Assembly: GCA_009691045.1 (NCBI GenBank)
Contig: SHWC01000002.1
Location: 27,389-91,388, forward strand
DNA: 64,000 bases
Reading direction: 5' to 3'
Source of the DNA: Alphaproteobacteria bacterium
GTDB lineage: Bacteria; Pseudomonadota; Alphaproteobacteria; UBA828
Each line of letters opens with the position of its first letter. Position 1 is the first letter of the stretch. A model generated the notes under the pieces. The model made no database searches. It worked only from the letters and a program-made list of their open reading frames with translations, and was not told the DNA's origin. This document shows, one piece after another, positions 38,282-50,606 of the stretch. The position numbers were made by a program, and so were the translations under genes.

Positions 38282-39007
38282 AGCGGCCGCGACGCTATCA
38301 ACCGCCTCGCCTGCGGCCGGCGCCGGCCGGTCGATCAGCACAACCGGCAGACCAAGTTCGCGCGCGGCGATCAATTTGGCTTCGGTGGCTTGCCCGCCGC
38401 TCGCGCGGCTGACCAAGAGATCAATGCGCTCTTCGACCATTAGCGCGCGTTCAGCGTCGACGCTGAACGGCCCGCGCGCCAATAACAGCCGATGATCACG
38501 CAGCTCTAGGGGCTGCACGGGCGACTCGATCATCCGCACGAGGAAAAATCGGTCGAACAGCCGCGCAAAGGGCTGAAGCCCCCGACCGCCAATGCTGAGA
38601 AACACCCGCCGCGCGTTCATGGTTTCAATCGCAGCCGCCGCCACCTCGTTGTTCGGCACATTCTGCCAGCGATCGCGCGGGCTCATGGTCCAGCGCGGAC
38701 GCGTAAAAACCAAGCGTGCAACCCTGGCGGCCGCGCACGCTTCGGCGGCATGATTCGAAATCGTCGCGGCGAACGGATGCGTGGCGTCGATCACGAGATC
38801 GATCTTTTCGACGCGGAGATAATCAACCAAACCGTCCACACCGCCAAAACCGCCGATGCGAACGCGGCCCATTGGCGTCCGCGGCGCCTTGGTCCGCCCG
38901 GCGAGCGCGCTTGTGATGTCGAGCGCCGCCCCGAAGCGCGCCATCGCCTGGTCGGCGAGATCAACAGCCTCCGCCGTGCCACCGAGAATCAGAAGCCGCT
39001 TTGTCAT
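38249..39007 (-). CDS. cobK: Precorrin-6A reductase
   Basis: A 252-residue NADPH-dependent reductase (CobK/CbiJ family) of the macrocycle. Motifs are LLILGGTAEAVDLADQAM, VDYLRVEKIDLVIDATHPFA, RPRWTMSPRDRW, VFLSIGGRGLQPF and DLLVSRASGGQATEAKL. It begins within the stop of cbiD (ATGA at 39004-39007) and runs tail-to-tail into cobM. It is therefore cotranscribed with cbiD on the minus strand. Confidence 0.95.
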   Translation of the reverse strand: MTKRLLILGGTAEAVDLADQAMARFGAALDITSALAGRTKAPRTPMGRVRIGGFGGVDGLVDYLRVEKIDLVIDATHPFAATISNHAAEACAAARVARLVFTRPRWTMSPRDRWQNVPNNEVAAAAIETMNARRVFLSIGGRGLQPFARLFDRFFLVRMIESPVQPLELRDHRLLLARGPFSVDAERALMVEERIDLLVSRASGGQATEAKLIAARELGLPVVLIDRPAPAAGEAVDSVAAALSWLATHLRG

Positions 39008-40104
39008 GGTCCGGCGCGACCGATCACGCGGCCTTCGCGATCAATCACCACGAGATCGAGCGCAATCGGCGCAACGGCCGAAGCGAGCACGTCGCGCGCG
39101 GTCGCATGGGCCTTCACCGCGATCGCCGCGACGAGACGCGGCGCGCCATCTTTGGCCAAAACCAGCGCCTGCGCGACACTATCGGTTCTCTCGATCGCAG
39201 CTATGGTGGCCGAATCGAGCCCGATTTCCACCGCGAGCGCGGCGAGCCCGCGCGAATCGGCGCGGCTACGTTTTGAATGGAGATCGAGATGACCGGCGGC
39301 GAGCTTGGCGAGCTTGGCCGGGCCACCCGCGATGGTCACGCGCTCGATCGGATGACGGCGCAAATATTTGAGCATGCCGCCGGCAAAATCGCCCATCTCG
39401 ATCAGCGCCGCCTCCGGCAAATCATAGAGCGCCTTGACCGCCGCCTCCGACGTGCGCCCGGTCGCGCCCGCCACGTGCTTAAGACCAAGCGCGCGCGCAA
39501 CATCGATGCCGCGCTCGATCGAATGAATCCAGGCCGAACACGAATAGGGAATCACGATCCCCGTCGTGCCGAGGATGGAGAGCCCACCGACAATGCCCAA
39601 TCGCGCGTTCAACGTGCGCTCGGCGAGCTTGGCCCCGCCCGGAATAGAAATTGTGATCTCGGCATCGGGCGTCGTGCCATAAGTGGACGCAAGCGCAACG
39701 AAGGCCTCGGTCATCATGCGACGCGGCACGGGGTTGATCGCCGCCTCACCAACCGCGATCGGCAGACCGGGCAGGGTTACCATCCCAACCCCCTCGCCCG
39801 CCCGAAAACGTAGACCTTGCCCGGCCGGCAAGCGCGTCACTTCGGCGCGGATCAACGCGCCATGCGTGACGTCCGGATCATCGCCGGCATCCTTGATGAT
39901 TCCGGCGCGCGCGACACCGTCAGTCAACGCCGCTTCGGCCAGCGAAAAATTCACCGTCTGGCCTTTGGGCAAACGTACCGCCACCGGATCGGGAAACGCA
40001 CCCGTCAGTAGGGCCTGAAAGGCGGCCTGGGCCGCCCCCGTGGCGCAGGCCCCGGTGGTAAAGCCGGTGCGCAAAGGGCCGGCTGGTTTGGCGTGCTCGT
40101 CCAT
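39004..40104 (-). CDS. cbiD: Cobalt-precorrin-5B C1-methyltransferase CbiD
   Basis: A 366-residue SAM-dependent methyltransferase of the oxygen-independent branch, unrelated to the other methylases in the cluster. Diagnostic segments are LRTGFTTGACATGAAQAAFQ, VRLPKGQTVNFSLAEAAL, GIIKDAGDDPDVTHGALI, GEGVGMVTLPGLPIAVGEAA, LSILGTTGIVIPYSCSAWIH and GDFAGGMLKYLRRHPIERV. The ATG at 40104 is 10 nt from the edge of a repeat element. CbiD together with CbiG is the strongest sign of an anaerobic-type route. Confidence 0.96.
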   Translation of the reverse strand: MDEHAKPAGPLRTGFTTGACATGAAQAAFQALLTGAFPDPVAVRLPKGQTVNFSLAEAALTDGVARAGIIKDAGDDPDVTHGALIRAEVTRLPAGQGLRFRAGEGVGMVTLPGLPIAVGEAAINPVPRRMMTEAFVALASTYGTTPDAEITISIPGGAKLAERTLNARLGIVGGLSILGTTGIVIPYSCSAWIHSIERGIDVARALGLKHVAGATGRTSEAAVKALYDLPEAALIEMGDFAGGMLKYLRRHPIERVTIAGGPAKLAKLAAGHLDLHSKRSRADSRGLAALAVEIGLDSATIAAIERTDSVAQALVLAKDGAPRLVAAIAVKAHATARDVLASAVAPIALDLVVIDREGRVIGRAGP

Positions 40105-40114
40105 GACTAAAGTC

Positions 40115-40386
40115 TAGAGCATGTTCCGACCAAGTTGAATCGGTTGCGCCGGAGGAGTTTTGCGTCGCGGGCAGAAGCAGGGCGAAGCGCGTAGCGGAGC
40201 CTACGGGCGAGCCCTGGGACGAACCCGCGCCGCAAAAGGCCCCGGCCCGGCGGGTTGCGTTGTAGCGGGCGCCCGCGTCGTTGCGCCGCTCAACCGATGG
40301 CCCGGCATCGCTTGTCGCGTCGCGCCTGGCGGATCGCCTCGCCAAAACGCAACGCAACCGGTCGAACTTGATCGGAATATGCTCTA
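40115..40386. repeat. Non-coding element with 34-bp terminal inverted repeats (MITE-like)
   Basis: The left end starts TAGAGCATGTTCCGACCAAG and the right end reads, on the other strand, TAGAGCATATTCCGATCAAG; the match continues to about 34 nt with roughly six differences. The interior (about 200 bp) is very GC-rich, with further short complementary pieces and no credible ORF. It fills the gap between the divergent cbiD and cobA genes and may carry their promoters. TAGAGCAT-N-CCGA ends are familiar from intergenic repeats of alphaproteobacteria. Confidence 0.75.
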
Positions 40387-40438
40387 GCAGGTGCCGCGCG
40401 TCTGGTCGGCCCGCGCATCGACCGGTAAGATCGGCGCC

Positions 40439-41278
40439 ATGACCGGTCTCGCCGCGCGCCTTCCCCCTATGCCCAATTTCACCCCCGGCCATGTTTGGCT
40501 GGTTGGCGCCGGACCGGGCGATCCGGGCCTCTTATCGCTTCTCGCTTTGCACGCGCTGAACGAGGCCGATGTCGTGGTTTATGACGCCCTGGTGAGCGCC
40601 GATATCTTGGCGCTCGCCGGGCCCAAGGCCGCGCGAGAATATGCCGGCAAGCGCGGCGGCAAACCCTCGCCCAAACAGCGCGACATTTCCGAGCGCCTGA
40701 TCGAGCTCGCACGCCAGGGCCTGAAAGTTCTGCGCCTGAAAGGTGGCGATCCTTGCCTGTTCGGCCGGGGCGCGGAAGAGGCGTTGGCGCTGGCCGCGGC
40801 CAAGGTGCCATTCCGATTCGTGCCGGGTATCACGGCTGGGCTCGGCGGGCTCGCCGCTGCCGGCATTCCGATGACCCATCGCGAGGTAAATTCCGCCGTC
40901 ACCTTTTTTACCGGGCACGATGCCGGCGGCGATTTGCCCGATTCAATCGATTGGACAGCTTTGGTCAATGGCGCGCCGGTTCTGGTGCTCTATATGGGCC
41001 TCGCCCATCTCGCCCGTATTTCGGCGAAACTGATCGAGGCTGGGCTCGATGCCAAAACCCCGGCGGCGCTGGTTTCCAAAGCCACGATGGACGAACAACA
41101 GGTGATCGAAACCACGCTCGGACGCGCGGCGGCGTCGGCCGATGCGGCCAGACTTGAGCCGCCCTGCTTGATCGTGATTGGCGATGTGGTGCCGCTCCGC
41201 GCCGCGCTCAATCCCAACGCCACGATTGAAGCGCGCGCCGCCGCGGCCGAGGCAATTCTCGACCGCACGCACCGCTAG
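40439..41278 (+). CDS. cobA: Uroporphyrinogen-III C-methyltransferase (SUMT)
   Basis: A protein of 279 residues from ATG 40439. It makes precorrin-2, the branch compound of B12 and sirohaem. Motifs are VWLVGAGPGDPGLLSLLAL, VVVYDALVSADILALA, YAGKRGGKPSPKQRDIS, VLRLKGGDPCLFGRGAEE, VPGITAGLGGLAAAGIPMTH and LYMGLAHLARISAKLIEAG. It is the single-domain type, without the dehydrogenase/ferrochelatase half of CysG. A longer reading from GTG 40391 would start at the edge of the repeat and is not favoured. Confidence 0.95.
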   Translation: MTGLAARLPPMPNFTPGHVWLVGAGPGDPGLLSLLALHALNEADVVVYDALVSADILALAGPKAAREYAGKRGGKPSPKQRDISERLIELARQGLKVLRLKGGDPCLFGRGAEEALALAAAKVPFRFVPGITAGLGGLAAAGIPMTHREVNSAVTFFTGHDAGGDLPDSIDWTALVNGAPVLVLYMGLAHLARISAKLIEAGLDAKTPAALVSKATMDEQQVIETTLGRAAASADAARLEPPCLIVIGDVVPLRAALNPNATIEARAAAAEAILDRTHR

Positions 41279-41359
41279 GCTTGGCGCGGCCATAGACCGC
41301 ACTTTATCATGAGGCCGCTTCTATAGGCTGTTTGGCCAAGTTTAAGGAAAGCATTTCGC

Positions 41360-41983
41360 ATGGATAAATTTCGTCGCAATCCGGTGCTGTGGTTGATCGT
41401 GCTTGGCGCGATCCTGGTTTATTCCGTGCTCGAAGGCGGCCTGCTCGGCGACAAAAAGGGTGACGGCACCGCGACGACGCTCGCCACCGGCGTTGGCATT
41501 GGCGGGCCGTTCGCGCTGGTCGACCAAAACGGCCAGACCGTCACGCACGAAAATTTCGCCGGCAAATTGATGCTGGTCTATTTCGGCTTCACGTTTTGCC
41601 CCGATATCTGCCTGGCCGAGTTGATGATCATGGGTCAGGCGGTCGATCTTTTGGGCCCGCAAGCCGAGGAGGTCGTGCCGATCTTCATCACGGTCGACCC
41701 TAAGCGCGATCCGCCCGAGAAAATGAAAGACTATGTCGCGGCGTTTCACCCGCGCATGGTGGGCCTAAGCGGCAGCGAAGAGCAGGTCACCGCGGCAGCC
41801 AAGGCCTATCGCGTCTATTACAAATATATGCCCGCTAAGAAGGATGGCGAATTGGGCGACGACTACAACGTCGACCACACCAGCTATATTTATTTGATGG
41901 ATCGCAGCGGCAATTATTTGGCTCATTTCACTAAAGGCCAGGACCCGCAGGCGATTGCCGATGGCATCAAGAAAGTTTTGTAG
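41360..41983 (+). CDS. senC: SCO1/SenC family copper chaperone
   Basis: A 207-residue membrane-anchored thioredoxin-fold protein. An N-terminal anchor (VLWLIVLGAILVYSVLEGGLL) is followed by the copper-binding CxxxC in YFGFTFCPDICLAELMIMG and the conserved His in NVDHTSYIYLMDRSG. FITVDPKRDPPEKMKDYV is typical. In relatives Sco proteins help build the CuA site of cytochrome oxidase, and in Rhodobacter the PrrC member works with PrrBA. Here it sits between cobA and cobB, far from the oxidase operon at the left of the window. Confidence 0.93.
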   Translation: MDKFRRNPVLWLIVLGAILVYSVLEGGLLGDKKGDGTATTLATGVGIGGPFALVDQNGQTVTHENFAGKLMLVYFGFTFCPDICLAELMIMGQAVDLLGPQAEEVVPIFITVDPKRDPPEKMKDYVAAFHPRMVGLSGSEEQVTAAAKAYRVYYKYMPAKKDGELGDDYNVDHTSYIYLMDRSGNYLAHFTKGQDPQAIADGIKKVL

Positions 41984-41998
41984 AAGGCGCCGGTCGGC

Positions 41999-43354
41999 GT
42001 GAGCTCAACGCGTGAGGCCGTTGCACCCGGCCTGATTCTGGCCGCGCCGTCATCGGGCTCGGGTAAAACCACCATGACGCTCGGTCTGATCGCGGCGCTG
42101 GTGCGTGCCGGCGCGGCCGTGCGGTCATTTAAAATCGGCCCCGATTATATCGACCCCGCCTTTCATGCCGCCGCCAGCCTCAGACCTTGCCTCACGCTAG
42201 ACCCTTGGGCGATGCGGGGACCAACGCTCGATGCGTTGATGGCGGAACTTACCGCCGAGTCCGACATCGTGATCGGCGAAGGCGTCATGGGCCTGTTCGA
42301 CGGCGCGCCGGATGGGACCGGCTCGACCGCCGATTTGGCCGCGCGCTTCGCGCTGCCTGTCATCCTCATCATCGATGCGAGCCGCCAAGGCGCCTCGATC
42401 GCCGCACTGGCTGAAGGCTTCGCGCGTCATCGCGCTGACGTAAAAATCGCGGGCGTCGTGCTCAATCGCGTGGGCTCCAAAAATCATGAGACCACGCCTC
42501 GCCGCGCGCTCAATGCCGCGGGCATCGATGTGATTGGCGCCATGCCGCGCGATGCGGCGCTGGCGCTGCCGAGCCGTCATCTTGGTCTCATCCAAGCGCG
42601 CGAGCACGCAGCGCTCGACGCCTTCATCGCCCACGCGGCCGATATGGTATCGCGCCATGTCGACGTCGCAAAACTTCGTGCGATCGCGACACCGCCGAGG
42701 TTGGAACGAGAGATTGTTGCGAAACAGAGGCGCGAGACCCTCTCCTATTCAATTCCCCCGCTCGGCCAACGCATTGCCATCGCGCGCGATGACGCGTTCG
42801 CCTTTACCTATGACCATGTCTTGGATGGCTGGCGGCGCGCCGGAGCCGCGCTCAGTTTCTTCTCGCCCCTGGCGGACGAATCACCGGGGGCCGATTGCAA
42901 CGCGGTCTATCTGCCGGGCGGCTACCCCGAGCTGCATGCCGGCCGCCTCGCCGCCGCAACACGATTCATGACCAGCCTGCGCAACGCGGCCAGGCGCGGC
43001 GCGACAATCTATGGCGAGTGCGGCGGCTATATGACGCTCGGCGATGGCTTAATCGATGCAAATGGCGCGCGCCATGCGATGGCTGGTTTGTTGCCGCTCG
43101 AAACCTCGTTCGCGGCACGCAAACTTCATTTGGGCTATCGCACGCTCGAACTGGCAGCCGATTCACCGCTCGGGCAAAAAGGCACGCGCTTCAAGGGCCA
43201 TGAATTTCATTACGCGACAATCGTCAGCGAAGGCGAAGGCGAACCATTGTTCGACGCGCGCGATGCAATGGGCGCGTCACTAGGCCTCATCGGCCAACGC
43301 ATTGGAACCGTCTTCGGCTCCTTCGCGCATCTGATCGACCGGGCCGATGGCTAG
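41999..43354 (+). CDS. cobB: Cobyrinic acid a,c-diamide synthase
   Basis: A 451-residue glutamine-dependent amidase (CobB/CbiA family) acting on the a and c side chains. The ATP site is LAAPSSGSGKTTMTLGLIAAL, and KIGPDYIDPAFH and GEGVMGLFDGAPDG follow. The amidotransferase-like domain has the nucleophile in YGECGGYMTLGDGL and ends FKGHEFHYATIVSEGE. It starts at GTG 41999, 15 nt after senC. The family splits by whether the substrate already holds cobalt, which cannot be read here. Confidence 0.95.
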   Translation: MSSTREAVAPGLILAAPSSGSGKTTMTLGLIAALVRAGAAVRSFKIGPDYIDPAFHAAASLRPCLTLDPWAMRGPTLDALMAELTAESDIVIGEGVMGLFDGAPDGTGSTADLAARFALPVILIIDASRQGASIAALAEGFARHRADVKIAGVVLNRVGSKNHETTPRRALNAAGIDVIGAMPRDAALALPSRHLGLIQAREHAALDAFIAHAADMVSRHVDVAKLRAIATPPRLEREIVAKQRRETLSYSIPPLGQRIAIARDDAFAFTYDHVLDGWRRAGAALSFFSPLADESPGADCNAVYLPGGYPELHAGRLAAATRFMTSLRNAARRGATIYGECGGYMTLGDGLIDANGARHAMAGLLPLETSFAARKLHLGYRTLELAADSPLGQKGTRFKGHEFHYATIVSEGEGEPLFDARDAMGASLGLIGQRIGTVFGSFAHLIDRADG

Positions 43355-43408
43355 AACGCGAGATATCGCCTCTATATGGTTGGGCCGTCATAGTCTCGGG
43401 GAAGTGCG

Positions 43409-45548
43409 ATGGGTCAGATAGGAATTCGCTGGTTGGCGTTCGCTGGAGCGTTTCTGCTCGTGGCCGTCATGCTGACAGGCCATGCCGTTGCGGAGGAGGC
43501 CGAGTCCGTCAGTCGCTTTATCGAATTGATGGACGACCCCGCGGTGCGCGCCTTTCTCGATCAGGCGGCGCAGGGCGCGACCCCCGGCCCCACCCCTGGC
43601 GCGGCGGATGAAGCGAGGCTGGTGGCGGAAGGCGCCGGGGCGGCGCTATCCCACTGCATCGCGCGCTGGACAGCGGGTGCGGTTGCGTTGCCCGCCGAGA
43701 TGGACATCATCGGCCGTCGGCTCAGCCAGTCGATCGGCGGCTTTCACGGCCGGGTTGCGGGCTTCGTCGTGATGTTCTGCCTGGCCGGCTACATCGCCGA
43801 GCGATTGTTCTGGCGCGTATCGCGTTCAATCCGTCTTCGCATCGTCAATGCGCCGCAGGTAACGGCTGGCGATCGGGTCATGTTCTTCGTCGCGCGCGTG
43901 ATCGTGACCCTGATCTCGATGAGCATGGTCGCCCTCGGCAGTATCGGCGCGTTCTTCGCCGTATCGTGGCCCGAGGCTGTGCGCCCTCTCTTGATGCCCT
44001 ATCTTTGGGTTTTCTTAACCGGCGGGTTTGCCGCGATGCTGGCGCGCTTCATCGTGGCGCCATGGTTCAAGGCGATCCGCATGGTGCCGATGGGCCCGCC
44101 GGTCGGCGTGGACAATCTACCGTTGGTCGATCGGCATTCCCGTGGTCGCCGCCTTCGGTTTCATGAGTGCCGATTGGGTGCGGGAACTTGGCGCCTCGGA
44201 TCCCAGCGTTGCACTGATCAGCAACGGCGCCACGGTATTGGTGGCATTTCTGTTTGTCGCCTTCGTCTGGCGCTGGTGGAACGTAAGCGGTGCCGATCCG
44301 GAAACCGCCGCGCGGCGTTCGATCGGCGCCGAGCTTGAGCGTTGGTTCTGGACCGCGGCCGCGCTCGGGGTCGTGGCCTTGATTTTTGCTGGCATGCCGG
44401 CGCTTGCCACCACGATCGCGACCATCGGGCTCGTGCCACCGGTCATCCGTATCGGACGCCAGATCGTACGCGCCGTGATCGATGGCCGGACCGGCACCGC
44501 TCAGGATGCCGAACCGGTCGCGCCGACCGCTCTTGCCTCGCTGGTCGAACGCATCGTGCGCGCCTTCGTCGTGCTCGCGGGCATCACCCTGACCATTGAC
44601 GCCTGGGGCCTATCGCCGGCCAGCATCGTTGCGCAAGATAGTTCGGCCTCACGCGCGATGCGTGCCGCGATCGAGGTTTTGATTGCATTGCTGATCGCGG
44701 ATTTCGTTTGGCATGCCGCACGGCGCTGGATCGATCGACGCATCAGCGATGCCGCCGGCGACCCCGATGAAGTGTCAAGACGTACCCGCATCGCCACGCT
44801 TCTGCCGCTGTTCCGTAAAGCGCTCGGCGCGCTGCTTTTGGTGGCAATCGGCCTAATCTCGCTTTCGGCGATCGGGGTCGAGATCGCGCCACTCTTGGGT
44901 GCGGCCGGCATTGTCGGCATCGCGGTTGGTTTTGGCGCACAAACACTGGTACGCAACATCGTGTCAGGCATTTTCTTTCTGATCGACGATGCGTTCAGGG
45001 TTGGCGAATATGTCGAAGCTGGCAATATTCGTGACACGGTCGAAGCCATCTCGTTGCGCTCGATGCGGCTCAGACATCATCGTGGCGCGTTGCATACGCT
45101 GCCATTCGGTGAAATTCACTCCCTTACCAACCACAGTTGCGATTGGGTGGTGGTCAAGATCGAGTTTCCCTTTGCGCTCGACGTCGACCCGAACAAAGTG
45201 AAGAAGGCGGTCAAGGCGGTCGCGGCCGAGTTGGCAGCCGAGTTGGCGGCCGACCCCGAGCTTGCCAAGGACATGATCGAATCGCCGAAGAGCCAAGGCG
45301 TCAGACGTGTCGAAGATTTTTCGGCGGTGATCGGCATCAAATTCACGGCGCGCCCCGGCGAGCAATTCGTGCTCCGGCGCGAAATCTATGACCGGCTGTT
45401 GAAGGCCTTCGATGCGGCCAGCTTAAAGCTTTCGTCGCGTGACGTGGTGGTGAGGAGCCTTGGCGATCTGCCATCACCCGCCGAACTTGGCGCCGCCGCG
45501 AGCACCGCCATGGCTCGTCCTCGGCAAGATGAAGAAGGAGTGATGTGA
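43409..45548 (+). pseudogene. Large MscS-family mechanosensitive channel with a frameshift
   Basis: Two overlapping frames together describe one protein of about 712 residues. The first (from ATG 43409) has a signal peptide, a soluble segment and three hydrophobic spans up to MVPMGPPVG. After about 44100-44115 homology-like sequence continues in the next frame as YRWSIGIPVVAAFGFMSADW. It holds further spans and the MscS core: GAAGIVGIAVGFGAQTLVRN, IVSGIFFLIDDAFRVGEY and LPFGEIHSLTNHS. One extra base near the GCCCGCCGGTCGGCG run would explain the shift. It is a sequencing error or a true lesion; if intact it would be an inner-membrane osmotic-release channel. Confidence 0.85.
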
Positions 45549-45564
45549 GCCGGCGGCCCCCGGC

Positions 45565-49279
<3,715 letters not shown>

Positions 49280-49284
49280 TTTCG

Positions 49285-50406
49285 CTAAACCCGCATCGGC
49301 ATGATCACGAAGACCCCGCTATCGTCGGCGGCATCTTGTACCAAGGTTGGCGACGCGGTGTCGGAGAGCATGAAGGTGATTTCCTTGCCCTCGACCTGAT
49401 CGGTCATGTCGAGGATGTAGCGCGCGTTGAAGCCAATCTCCAAGGGCACGTCGTCATAGGCGGCATCGAGCTCCTCGACACCGCTACCGGCCTCGGGGCT
49501 TGCCGCCGAAATAACTAGCTTGCCTTTGGAAATCGCCAGCTTGATCGCGCGCGATTTTTCCATCGAGATCGTCGAGACGCGATCGACCGCCTCGCGCAAT
49601 TCCCTATTGCCGACCACGACACGCTTGTCATTGCCGGTCGGAATGACCCGCTCATAATCGGGGAAGGCGCCATCGATCAGCTTCGAGGTCAGCGTGGCCC
49701 CACCGAAGCCGAAGCGAATCTTACTCTCCGATAACGCAACCGTTACCGCGCCATCGGTCTCCTCGATCAATTTTGCCAGCTCGCCAACCGCCTTGCGCGG
49801 CACGATGACGCCCGGCATGCCGGCGGCCCCATCGGGCAGCGCCACATCGACGCGCGCCAGCCGGTGCCCATCGGTCGCGACCGCACGGAGGCGTCCCTGG
49901 CCCTCGACCGCCGCCGCATGCAGATAAATGCCGTTCAAATAATACCGGGTCTCCTCGGTCGAGATCGCGAAGCGGGTCTTGGCGATCAGCCGTTTGAGGT
50001 CGGCGGCCGGCAGCGAGAATTCATAGGGCAATTCGCCCTCCGCCATGACCGGAAAGTCCTCGACCGGCAGGCACGGCAGCTCGTATTTGGCGCGCCCTGA
50101 GCGCAGCACAAGCCGACCGTCATTGCCGCCCGGCGTGAATTCGAGCTGCGAGCCCTCCGGCAGTTTGCGCACAATGTCATAGAGTGTGTGCGCGCTGGTC
50201 GTGGTCGCGCCGGCGCGTGCCACATTGGCAGGCGCGGCGGCAACAATCGCGAGGTCCATATCGGTCGCGGTGAGCCTGACCTGGCCGGCGCTCGTTGCCT
50301 CGATCCGGACGTTCGATAGAATCGGGATCGTGCTGCGCCGCTCGACCACGCTCTGCACGTGGCTCAAGGATTTTAGGAGGGCGGTACGTTCAATGGTCAG
50401 CTTCAT
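49285..50406 (-). CDS. dnaN: DNA polymerase III sliding clamp (beta subunit)
   Basis: A protein of 373 residues from ATG 50406 (MKLTIERTALLKSLSHVQSV). It has the three-fold clamp layout, with VVERRSTIPILSNVRIEA in domain 1, GGNDGRLVLRSGRAKYELPCL, FAISTEETRYYLNGIYLHAA in domain 2 and the C-terminal VFVIMPMRV ending. It tethers DNA polymerase III to DNA. The upstream in-frame reading from 50469 is Arg-rich and not family-like. It is separated from dnaA by 200 nt that appears to hold its own promoter. Confidence 0.97.
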   Translation of the reverse strand: MKLTIERTALLKSLSHVQSVVERRSTIPILSNVRIEATSAGQVRLTATDMDLAIVAAAPANVARAGATTTSAHTLYDIVRKLPEGSQLEFTPGGNDGRLVLRSGRAKYELPCLPVEDFPVMAEGELPYEFSLPAADLKRLIAKTRFAISTEETRYYLNGIYLHAAAVEGQGRLRAVATDGHRLARVDVALPDGAAGMPGVIVPRKAVGELAKLIEETDGAVTVALSESKIRFGFGGATLTSKLIDGAFPDYERVIPTGNDKRVVVGNRELREAVDRVSTISMEKSRAIKLAISKGKLVISAASPEAGSGVEELDAAYDDVPLEIGFNARYILDMTDQVEGKEITFMLSDTASPTLVQDAADDSGVFVIMPMRV

Positions 50407-50510
50407 GATGACCGGTATGTCTCGGTTGCGGTTAAGCCCTGAGCGCCGCCTCGATCGGCCGCGCCCCATGCCCCATACCCCGCCGAACGCGACGCGGCGG
50501 GGAGCAGGGG

Positions 50511-50537
50511 ATTATAGCATTGGGGGGCCCCGGACAA
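50511..50537 (-). promoter_or_regulatory. Candidate dnaN promoter
   Basis: On the minus strand TATAAT (50516-50511) is preceded by TTGTCC (50537-50532) with a 15-nt spacer. The -10 is perfect, but the spacer is short. The -35 overlaps an 8-bp GC hairpin (GGGCCCCG at 50525-50532, CGGGGCCC at 50547-50554) that lies downstream of dnaA. Confidence 0.35.
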
Positions 50538-50606
50538 ACCCCTAATCGGGGCCCGGAGGGCTGTGTCAAATATCGAGAATAATTGGGGAAAACCAGGGTC
50601 TACTGG

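Noticed and set aside
50525..50554. Terminator for dnaA
   Set aside because: An 8-bp GC stem is present, but no T run follows on the minus strand.
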